IMG/VR virus record: IMGVR_UViG_3300027736_000194
Coordinates: 1 to 28,126 of that record
Origin: a virus
DNA length: 28,126 nucleotides
Reading direction: 5' to 3' (one strand)
The position numbers were made by a program, and so were the translations under genes. This document shows positions 23,371 to 28,126 of this stretch, in pieces (position 1 is the stretch's first letter; every line of letters begins with the position of its first letter). The notes below the pieces were generated by a model. The model saw only the letters and a list, made by a program, of their open reading frames with translations. It made no database searches and was not told the DNA's origin.

Positions 23371-23527
23371 CGAGACGGCGTTGTAGATCCAGTTTGATGC
23401 AGCGGGCGCAGACCCAATCGTTGTCGAATCTTCGCTCCGCTGGCTTTCCGCAGGCGCACTCTTTGGGTTTGGTCAATCCAGACTGAGCACAAATGCCAAC
23501 GGATTTCGGCGGTGGCAGTGTTGCCAT
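23279..23527 (-). CDS. Small zinc-ribbon protein overlapping the terminase start
   Basis: An 82-residue reading from ATG 23527. Cys24-x-Cys26 and Cys40-x2-Cys43, spaced by KPAERRFDNDWV, form a single zinc ribbon of the CxC...CxxC kind, with the typical WVCxRCI turn. The rest is basic and ends HAADHQCGNP-like (actual HADQCGNP). It overlaps the upstream gene by 55 bases and the terminase by 26-92 bases depending on the terminase start. Such overlaps are larger than elsewhere in this window, so I keep confidence moderate. Small zinc ribbons beside terminases are often DNA-binding or packaging accessory proteins. The Cys pattern is a direct observation; the role is inference. Confidence 0.6.
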   Translation of the reverse strand: MATLPPPKSVGICAQSGLTKPKECACGKPAERRFDNDWVCARCIKLDLQRRLDERTIRPTSGRRPFVDKLAHAAHADQCGNP

Positions 23528-23850
23528 GCGATCAGATCGCATGCGGCTTCGAGCTGATTGGATTTGGCTGATTGATCCTGAATCCATTGGGTGACTTCGC
23601 TTGTTTGGTTGGTGGCATAGGCAATGATTCTGTCCTGCTCGGACTGAAGCCTCGGCTTGATCTGTTTCACAAACCACGCGTTGGGAGGTGGCGTCCGCAT
23701 GTATCGATCCATTGCCATTTTGATGATCTGGGCTCGGTTGGCTTTGACCCGTTCTATGACATCCGGTGCAGTGTCAGGTGGCAGCTTCGGCACTGCGGAG
23801 TCTTTGGTGTGTTCGAATCGGATGAGATCGGCTATTTCCCATTCGGTCAT
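23473..23850 (-). CDS. Hypothetical helical protein between helicase and terminase
   Basis: A 125-residue protein coupled by ATGA to the DnaB-like gene. It is mainly helical and charged: MTEWEIADLIRFEHTKDS, then APDVIERVKANRAQIIKMAMDRYMRTPPPNAWF, then a basic-acidic helix QIKPRLQSEQDRIIAYATNQ and a C-terminal HCHRRNPLAFVLSLD. I do not recognise a family. The position at the boundary of replication and packaging suggests a small DNA-metabolism or small-terminase-type role, but no HTH is clear. An AAGG lies about 12 bases ahead of its start. Confidence 0.72.
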   Translation of the reverse strand: MTEWEIADLIRFEHTKDSAVPKLPPDTAPDVIERVKANRAQIIKMAMDRYMRTPPPNAWFVKQIKPRLQSEQDRIIAYATNQTSEVTQWIQDQSAKSNQLEAACDLIAWQHCHRRNPLAFVLSLD

Positions 23851-25490
23851 ATTTCAAGGCCTTCGACGGACTTGGGTTTGTTGGATTCCTTCTTCCCGTA
23901 ATCTTCGCTGTATGCGTCCACGAAACGCGTCGTTCTGCGTTGCAGTACGAGTTCGCATGGGCCTGTGGCGCCATTGCGATTCTTCGCGACGGTCATCTGG
24001 ACAAAGCTCAACTCGCGCTGCCACGAGGCTGGATACTCAACCTTGTTGCCTCCAACTTCCTCTGCGGCCACCAACTTTGGGCCATCGATCCATCCACAAT
24101 CCTTCTCGTTGTCCTTGTTGGGCTTTGGGGCGTCGGCCTCGTGGTACTGAATCCACTTCATGTCATGGTACGATTTCGGATCCAGCTTGGGTGTCCACAG
24201 TAGCCCGATGACATCCGCGTTCTGCGAAATGCGGTCACTCTCGCGGATGTCGCTCATGCGGGGTTCGCGTGGCGTTCGATCCTTCTCGCTGTCGCGATTG
24301 AGCTGTGCGAGTGCGACGACAGAGATGTCCAGATCTTTGGCCGTGCGTTTGATCCAATCGGCAACCTCGGCAACCTCTTCTTCGCGACTGGCTCCGCGGC
24401 GGGTGCCCCTCATGAGTTGAATGTAATCCACAATTGCCAGGCTGATTCCTCGCTCGCGTTTGGCGCGTCGCACGCTGGCGTAGAAGTCCCGTCCGCTGAG
24501 ATCCGTTCGATCGTCGACAAACAGTCGATTCTTGTAGGACGACAATTCGCCGTATCCCTTCAGTAGCTTGGGCTCGTCGCTGGCGCTGATGAATCCATTT
24601 CGGAGTTTGAGGGTATCGACACGAGCGGTCACACCAACAAATCGATTGAGCAGGCTCTGCCGTCCCATTTCAATCGACCAGAATCCAACACCGTGACCGC
24701 AACGGAGCACGTTGACGGCAAGAGTCACTCCAAGGGAAGTCTTGCCCACGCTGGGACGTGCGGCAATGACCACGAGTTCGCCGGGTTGGAGTCCGCACGT
24801 CATGTTGTTGAACATGTGCAGATTGGTGTCGAGGCCAGTAATGCTCTGGCGCCCGTTCTTTCGACGCTCAAGCACCGTGACGAATTCCTTCAGATCGTCC
24901 GTGATCGGCTTCAGCTTGTCTTCAGATCCGGTGTCATTGATCCGCAGCGCCTCTGCCTGCACTTTGGAAACGACCTCGGCAGCGTCCACGGCCGTCTTGG
25001 CTTGCGCTATCGCGTCGTGGCCAAACCGAATGACGTGACGAAGCGTTGCCTTCTCGCAGACGATCTTGACGTAGTAGTCGAGATGCGAAGCTGATGGGAC
25101 TGAGTCGCCAAGATTGCTGAGGTAGACCAAACCACCAACCTGCTCCAATTCCTGATAGTCTTTCAGGTTGCTCTGCAATGTCAGAAGGTTGATTGGAATC
25201 TGCTGTTCCCACATCGATCGCAATCGAGCCCACAGCATCTTGTGCCGGAGGTCATAAAACGCGGTGTCCTCAAACTTTCCAATCTGCTCAGCAGCGGCAT
25301 CGATGGCGGTCGATGGTTCCAATATGCAGCATCCAAGCACACCTTGTTCTGCTTCGATAGAATGCGGTGGGAGTTCAGGCTCAGGCGTCGGATTGTGACG
25401 ATGTCGGCGCCTTTGTGGTGCCTGGTGGGTTTGCTCATCCGGCAGTTCTGATGAGGCGGGGAGCGAATCGAATGGGATGTCGTCAATCAT
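23847..25490 (-). CDS. dnaB: Replicative DNA helicase, DnaB family
   Basis: A 547-residue DnaB-type hexameric helicase. After a disordered, Pro/His-rich start, residues 42-150 form the N-terminal helical domain (SIEAEQGVLGCCIL, the classic start, then FYDLRHKMLW). The RecA-like core carries Walker A ARPSVGKTS at 244-252, the SIEMGRQSLLNR element at 272-283, Walker B LAIVDYIQLM at 351-360 and the LAQLNRDSEKD segment that precedes the arginine region. An insertion rich in Asp/Lys/Gly sits between QNADVIGLLW and SFVQMTVAKNR, longer than in typical DnaB. It unwinds DNA at the fork and probably works with the SSB and initiator-like protein upstream. A GGAGG lies 8 bases before ATG 25490. No primase is visible beside it. 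Confidence 0.93.
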   Translation of the reverse strand: MIDDIPFDSLPASSELPDEQTHQAPQRRRHRHNPTPEPELPPHSIEAEQGVLGCCILEPSTAIDAAAEQIGKFEDTAFYDLRHKMLWARLRSMWEQQIPINLLTLQSNLKDYQELEQVGGLVYLSNLGDSVPSASHLDYYVKIVCEKATLRHVIRFGHDAIAQAKTAVDAAEVVSKVQAEALRINDTGSEDKLKPITDDLKEFVTVLERRKNGRQSITGLDTNLHMFNNMTCGLQPGELVVIAARPSVGKTSLGVTLAVNVLRCGHGVGFWSIEMGRQSLLNRFVGVTARVDTLKLRNGFISASDEPKLLKGYGELSSYKNRLFVDDRTDLSGRDFYASVRRAKRERGISLAIVDYIQLMRGTRRGASREEEVAEVADWIKRTAKDLDISVVALAQLNRDSEKDRTPREPRMSDIRESDRISQNADVIGLLWTPKLDPKSYHDMKWIQYHEADAPKPNKDNEKDCGWIDGPKLVAAEEVGGNKVEYPASWQRELSFVQMTVAKNRNGATGPCELVLQRRTTRFVDAYSEDYGKKESNKPKSVEGLEI

Positions 25491-25690
25491 GGTTTGGCCT
25501 CCATCTGATCCATCTGCTCAAGAACTGCTCTCATGGATTTACGAAATGTCTGACGTTTCGGGTCGAATGGCTCGTACTCGCGGATGCAAATGGTATCTAT
25601 CTGGCTTGGATCCGCCTGACACGAGAGCATTATTGTCGTTGCGCACCCCTCGCCAAACTCGGCGATTAGCCAATCCAGTTCGGGACTCAT
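25487..25690 (-). CDS. Small hypothetical protein
   Basis: A 67-residue protein with strong translation signals: GGGAGGTGG centred about 9 bases before ATG 25690, which itself overlaps the preceding TGA. It ends in ATGA overlap with the helicase gene. The sequence has an N-terminal helix (ELDWLIAEFGEGC), a strand-like stretch with TTIMLSCQADPSQIDTICIREYEPF, and a basic helix at the end. Two Cys residues are present but no zinc pattern. No family is recognised. Its setting in a tightly coupled replication operon suggests an accessory replication protein. Confidence 0.72.
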   Translation of the reverse strand: MSPELDWLIAEFGEGCATTIMLSCQADPSQIDTICIREYEPFDPKRQTFRKSMRAVLEQMDQMEAKP

Positions 25691-25983
25691 TTAACCACCT
25701 CCCATGGAGCCCCGTACCCTTGTTTCCCAATCAATCTTCCATCGTCCAATAGGAGGGTGGTTTTGTACGGAAGAATTCCATCGCTTGAGCACAAGTATCC
25801 TCGGCACTCCACAACGTCGCGCACAGCGTCCAACAATACGCCTTGGGGGTCGTAGTCGCTGGTAAGAGCCCATCGGTCAGTGTCCGGAATCCGCTTCAGC
25901 AATGCCTGCCTGAACTGATCGCGCAATTCATCCACCTCGAATCGTTCTGCCCACCAGTTGGCGGCTTTGTCCTTTATGCTCAT
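25687..25983 (-). CDS. Hypothetical replication-region protein
   Basis: A 98-residue protein, ATGA-coupled at both ends. It begins MSIKDKAANWWAERFEVDELR, an amphipathic Trp-rich helix, continues with a second helix FRQALLKRI, then a short segment with DPQGVLLDAVRDVVECRGYLCSSDGILPYKTTLLLDDGRLIG, and ends in a basic strand pair. The composition resembles a small globular domain with a helix-rich half and a beta hairpin. No family is recognised. It has no clear ribosome binding site of its own and probably depends on the SSB gene for translation. Confidence 0.72.
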   Translation of the reverse strand: MSIKDKAANWWAERFEVDELRDQFRQALLKRIPDTDRWALTSDYDPQGVLLDAVRDVVECRGYLCSSDGILPYKTTLLLDDGRLIGKQGYGAPWEVVK

Positions 25984-26363
25984 GCAAATGGTACGTTCGG
26001 GGTTTGATTGTTCTGAGGAGGGTCGATTGGATCACGCTTCGGTCCGACAAAGTGCCAGTGCTGAACCCGGATTTTGGTTTTTGATTTTTTGGCGCCCGTC
26101 TCCTTGTCTGCCCAGGTGTCCGTGATGAGGCGGCCCTCGACGAGTGCGGGCGTGCCTTTGCGATGGAATTGCGCGAAGCTCTTAGCCAGCGCACCCCACA
26201 TCGTGATGCCGACGAATGCGGTCTCCTCTCTTTGCTCGCCAGAGTCCGTGGTGAATTTGTGCGTGTTCGCCAGAGTGGCATTGAGCACGGCAATGTTCGC
26301 CGCGGTGTAGGTGATTTCCGGGTCTCTCGTCAGGTTGCCCTGGAACTGGGTCGAGTTGATCAT
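25980..26363 (-). CDS. ssb: Single-stranded DNA-binding protein
   Basis: A 127-residue OB-fold SSB. MINSTQFQGNLTRDPEITYTAANIAVLNATLA in outline gives the first strands (usual pattern xNxxxLxGxLxxDPExx), followed by REETAFVGITMWGALAKSFAQFHRKGTPALVEGRL, the typical WGxxA.....KG....V.GRL core. A closing strand with TKIRVQHWHFV completes the barrel. The C-terminus is short and ends NVPFA, a remnant of the xxPF tip without its acidic run. It protects single strands during replication and is coupled to a HTH regulator upstream by ATGA. A GAAGGAGG lies about 6 bases before ATG 26363, the best Shine-Dalgarno sequence in the region. Confidence 0.9.
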   Translation of the reverse strand: MINSTQFQGNLTRDPEITYTAANIAVLNATLANTHKFTTDSGEQREETAFVGITMWGALAKSFAQFHRKGTPALVEGRLITDTWADKETGAKKSKTKIRVQHWHFVGPKRDPIDPPQNNQTPNVPFA

Positions 26364-26635
26364 TTTGCCTCCTTCTCGATGCCCAGCATTGCGTCAGCGC
26401 TCCACCCTGTGACCGCGCAAATTTTTGCGATAGTGTCGAAGCGTGGAATCCTGCGTCCGCACTCGTAATCGCTGATCATGGATGGGGTTGTACCGCTGAT
26501 CTTTGCGAGTCCGTACTGAGTGAGACCTGATGTCTCTCGCAGAGACTGAAATCGTTTGGCGATTTCCGCGAAGTCCACCTTCAATGGTCTCTTCCGGGGA
26601 ATGGTCATGTTGGGGCTTTGGGGTGTATTTTCCAT
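26360..26635 (-). CDS. XRE-family helix-turn-helix regulator
   Basis: A 91-residue protein. After a basic, flexible first 20 residues, residues 21-80 fit the lambda-repressor/XRE domain: FAEIAKRFQSLRETSGLTQYGLAKISGTTPSMISDYECGRRIPRFDTIAKICAVTG in outline, with the recognition helix at about 50-57. It is short, with no protease or dimerisation domain, so a Cro-like or antirepressor-type role fits better than a full CI repressor. The start may alternatively be ATG 26608. The gene lies 9 bases after the initiator-like gene stops and overlaps the SSB gene by ATGA. A perfect palindrome at 27614-27630 is a plausible operator, as yet untested. Confidence 0.82.
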   Translation of the reverse strand: MENTPQSPNMTIPRKRPLKVDFAEIAKRFQSLRETSGLTQYGLAKISGTTPSMISDYECGRRIPRFDTIAKICAVTGWSADAMLGIEKEAK

Positions 26636-26644
26636 AAGTGTTGA

Positions 26645-27601
26645 TCAAACGGCAGAAGGTTGCGCATGCATTGAGCGTTTAAGCTCAGCAAGCTCGTCGA
26701 CTAATTTTTGGAAATTGGGAAACTCGGCCTGCTTCCTTGCGACCGATCCGACACCATTGTCCGGATTGCCCGGGTGGTTCTGAAGTGCTTCTTCCAGCTG
26801 TCGGACTCGCTGGTATGCGGGCGGTGAATTTGGAGTTCCGCTCGGCGTGCTGGTGCCGTTTCGAGCAGTGCTACGTCGAGCAACCCAAGCGGCCGTAAAT
26901 CGGCGTGTGATGTCGGACTTCCAATCCCTCGGAAATGGCTTGGTATCGCCGCGGCGCCACGCAATCCAATCGAGAATCCACGCCTCTGGAATTCCTGCCG
27001 GTATGCCTCTTGTGTGATCGCCTGGCCATGTCGATGTGAACGCCAGAATCGTCTCATCGCTCGGAATTTCAATGCCAAATCCAGCAGTACTCGTTTGGGG
27101 TATGGGTGGAACTTCATCTGCTGGTGGTGCCCCCTTCCATTCCATTATATTCTCTTCTCTTCTCTTCTCTTCTCTTCCGCATATGCCCAATTCTGAAGTC
27201 GCTATTAGCGGGATTTCGTTTCCGCTATTAGCGGGATTTCCTGTCTGGCATTGGCTGATTGTGTTGGGGTTGGGTTGTCCCCAGCGCTTTTCTGCACCTC
27301 GCGAACCGCGCGCTCTTTTGTCCTGAACCTCAGCTTCTTTTGCCTTTGGATAGAACTCCACCAATAGGTCTTCGCCGACCCATTTCCAGAGCGGGCAGGT
27401 TGACGCCAACTGCTCCAGGTTGACGCGGAGTACGATCATGATCTTGTTGGCAGACCACGATTTAACCGAAGGGATCCGCCCGCCATTTTCCGTCGAGCAG
27501 CAATAGCGCATCAGCTTAAGCCAGACACCATTCTGCTCGTCCGTGGCATCGAGAAACGCTTCGTGCTCCAGTTGCGCGGTGGGGATGTTGATATAGGTCA
27601 T
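26645..27601 (-). CDS. Replication-initiator-like protein carrying origin-like repeats inside its gene
   Basis: A 318-residue protein. The N-terminal 110 residues (LEHEAFLDATDEQNGVWLKLMRYCC, then GRIPSVKSWSANKIMIVL) resemble the winged-helix domains at the start of phage replication initiators and DUF1376-like proteins, where W.KL..YC and G.I... are common. Residues 111-200 form a low-complexity linker. The C-terminal third is helical (AWILDWIAWRRGDTKPFPRDWKSDI and a coiled-coil QLEEAL segment), a possible helicase-loading part. The linker is encoded over two 18-base iterons and a pentanucleotide tract. Placement beside ssb and dnaB supports an initiation role. The ATG at 27601 follows a region without Shine-Dalgarno sequence. 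Initiator function is inferred from layout and position. Confidence 0.72.
   Translation of the reverse strand: MTYINIPTAQLEHEAFLDATDEQNGVWLKLMRYCCSTENGGRIPSVKSWSANKIMIVLRVNLEQLASTCPLWKWVGEDLLVEFYPKAKEAEVQDKRARGSRGAEKRWGQPNPNTISQCQTGNPANSGNEIPLIATSELGICGREEKRREENIMEWKGAPPADEVPPIPQTSTAGFGIEIPSDETILAFTSTWPGDHTRGIPAGIPEAWILDWIAWRRGDTKPFPRDWKSDITRRFTAAWVARRSTARNGTSTPSGTPNSPPAYQRVRQLEEALQNHPGNPDNGVGSVARKQAEFPNFQKLVDELAELKRSMHAQPSAV
27151..27177. repeat. Pentanucleotide tandem repeat (TCTCT, about 5.4 copies)
   Basis: Five perfect TCTCT units plus two bases on the plus strand, coding for an Arg/Glu/Lys run on the minus strand. Unit length is not a multiple of three, so each gained or lost copy would shift the reading frame of the initiator-like gene. 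Strand asymmetry (all purine on one strand) also fits a melting or unwinding element. Confidence 0.9.
27200..27217. repeat. Iteron-like repeat 1 with palindromic core
   Basis: CGCTATTAGCGGGATTTC, with an 11-base palindrome CGCTATTAGCG at its start. It is identical over all 18 bases to the copy at 27223-27240; the two are 23 bases apart centre to centre. Confidence 0.9.
27223..27240. repeat. Iteron-like repeat 2 with palindromic core
   Basis: The second identical 18-base copy, after a 5-base spacer. The two copies fall in different reading frames of the initiator-like gene and encode different residues, so the repetition is selected at DNA level rather than by protein sequence. Confidence 0.9.
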
Positions 27602-27613
27602 GGGAGGATGGTT

Positions 27614-27630
27614 TTTGGTGAATCACCAAA
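27614..27630. promoter_or_regulatory. Perfect 17-base palindrome, operator candidate
   Basis: TTTGGTGAATCACCAAA has 8-base arms around a single central base. It covers the stop codon of the upstream gene and lies 12 bases before the initiator-like ATG. Perfect symmetry and size suit a dimeric HTH repressor, such as the XRE-type protein two genes downstream. A hairpin is possible but has no loop and no following T run. Confidence 0.6.
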
Positions 27631-28039
27631 CGCCTGGGCGGCGTGGATAGCGGGCGGGTTTGTGGTCCTCGTGGTCTTCAGGTCCGAGATATCGAAAGGT
27701 CATGTACGGCTCGGCCGCGACCTTGATGCGCATTTTCGGAAGAAATAGACTGGCTGTGTTTCCGGGCACACGCACCACGATGATGGCGTTGGCCTCGTCG
27801 GTGCAGAGCAGTCGTCCAGATTGAATCCGAGTGACGACTACGATCTTCCTTGGGGCTGCTTGTTGCGCAGCGATGCCTATTTCGAGCGCGAGTTTGTCGG
27901 AGGCCTCTTTCGACCAAGCGACGATTCCGCCCGATTGGCGGTGCCAATCCTTTCCACGCTGGCCCCGTTTGGCTCGCAAGAACTCGACGGACACACCAAT
28001 CGAGTTCGCGAGGTCAATCTCTGGAATGAGGTCACTCAT
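27623..28039 (-). CDS. Hypothetical early protein with possible N-terminal DNA-binding helices
   Basis: A 138-residue protein whose ATG overlaps the TGA of an upstream truncated gene. The first 55 residues are helical (LIPEIDLANSIGVSVEFLRAKR, then a short loop and IVAWSKEASDKLALEIG). A helix-turn-helix reading (IDLANSIGVSVEFLRAKRG) is plausible, though weak. Residues 65-120 are beta-rich, alternating Val/Ile/Arg strands (KIVVVTRIQSGRLLCT, NAIIVVRVPG, MRIKVAAEPYMTFRYL). The last 20 residues are a charged, Pro/Arg/His-rich tail. No family is recognised. As the first complete gene of the replication block, and with a palindrome over its stop codon, it may be regulatory. Confidence 0.72.
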   Translation of the reverse strand: MSDLIPEIDLANSIGVSVEFLRAKRGQRGKDWHRQSGGIVAWSKEASDKLALEIGIAAQQAAPRKIVVVTRIQSGRLLCTDEANAIIVVRVPGNTASLFLPKMRIKVAAEPYMTFRYLGPEDHEDHKPARYPRRPGVW

Positions 28040-28126
28040 GCGGCGCGCAGAAGCTCCAGCAGTTTTTCGGATTGTCTGATGATCGCTGCTTGCTCGGCGG
28101 CGGCGTAGGCGGCGGCGGCGGCGTAG
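28036..28126 (-). CDS. C-terminal fragment of an Ala-rich protein (N-terminus beyond window)
   Basis: Only 29 codons and the TGA are present, in frame up to the right edge. The end is an Ala/Tyr-rich helix (YAAAAAYAAAEQAA) followed by IIRQSEKLLELLRAA. The stop overlaps the next ATG as ATGA, so it belongs to the same operon. A GCC/GCG-rich run encodes the poly-Ala stretch. Nothing can be said about function. Confidence 0.7.
   Translation of the reverse strand, partial: YAAAAAYAAAEQAAIIRQSEKLLELLRAA

Larger units (their letters stand above)
27151..27240. other. Candidate replication origin inside the initiator-like gene
   Basis: Two identical palindromic iterons lie 22 bases from a strand-asymmetric 27-base tract. 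The whole sits inside the linker-coding part of an initiator-like gene next to ssb and dnaB. Lambda's origin has the same architecture inside gene O (iterons followed by an easily melted region). No origin function is shown by sequence alone; only two iterons are visible, fewer than in lambda. Confidence 0.5.

Noticed and set aside
27247-27285. TGGGG...CCCCA inverted repeat near the iterons
   Set aside because: Only a 5-bp stem within G-rich coding sequence; no relation to the iteron sequence.
28060-28126. GCC/GCG-rich repeats at the right edge
   Set aside because: They encode an Ala-rich helix at the end of a truncated gene; the low complexity follows from the protein sequence.
1-28126. CRISPR array, tRNA gene, integrase, attachment site or insertion sequence
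   Set aside because: I looked for spaced direct repeats, tRNA-like cloverleafs, tyrosine/serine recombinase motifs and terminal inverted repeats, and saw none I could support.

Overview
The window is a stretch of a tailed double-stranded DNA phage genome, or a prophage of that type. Every supportable gene is on the minus strand, so the biological order runs from position 28126 down to 1. Genes are packed with 4-base ATGA or GTGA overlaps, TAATG junctions or gaps of a few bases. There is a large terminase, portal, scaffold-like protein, SU10-type capsid protein, adaptor-like and nozzle-like proteins, tailspike and fibre. No tape measure, sheath or tail-tube gene is visible, which points to a short-tailed (podovirus-like) virion. 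A holin-like protein and an inner-spanin-like protein suggest a Gram-negative host, but the host cannot be named from this sequence. No tRNA, integrase, CRISPR array or insertion sequence was seen.

Region by region in transcription order. (1) 28126-23850, replication: the tail of an Ala-rich protein, an unknown early protein, a replication-initiator-like protein carrying an iteron-like origin candidate inside its gene, an XRE-type regulator, SSB, two small unknowns and a DnaB-family helicase. (2) 23850-19104, packaging: a small unknown, a zinc-ribbon protein overlapping the terminase start, the large terminase, a 61-residue HTH protein and the portal. (3) 19107-13880, head and connector: a small portal-adjacent protein, a 203-base noncoding spacer with a strong hairpin, scaffold, major capsid protein, four small head or connector proteins and an adaptor with two carbohydrate-binding-like repeats. 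(4) 13878-6458: a 1192-residue tailspike with a secretion-type N-terminus and duplicated LamG-like modules, holin-like and spanin-like proteins, a beta-propeller nozzle-like protein and a tail fibre. (5) 6458-1: a GNAT-like protein, internal virion candidates, an accessory trio (cupin, DDxxD helical protein, DxD glycosyltransferase), a Gln-rich protein and a very large protein with an HEIGH zinc-protease motif that runs off the left edge.

The main signals beyond gene content are as follows. A 14-16 base element (core GGGAATCCGCACAA) occurs in three of the few noncoding gaps, just ahead of the portal, scaffold and fibre genes. Two palindromic 18-base iterons sit beside a pentanucleotide polypurine/polypyrimidine tract inside the replication gene. 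A perfect 17-base palindrome lies at the start of the replication block. The cupin/DDxxD/glycosyltransferase cassette is embedded among virion genes. GGATCC sites appear about four times more often than base composition predicts. No noncoding stretch longer than 300 bases exists; the longest is 18653-18855.
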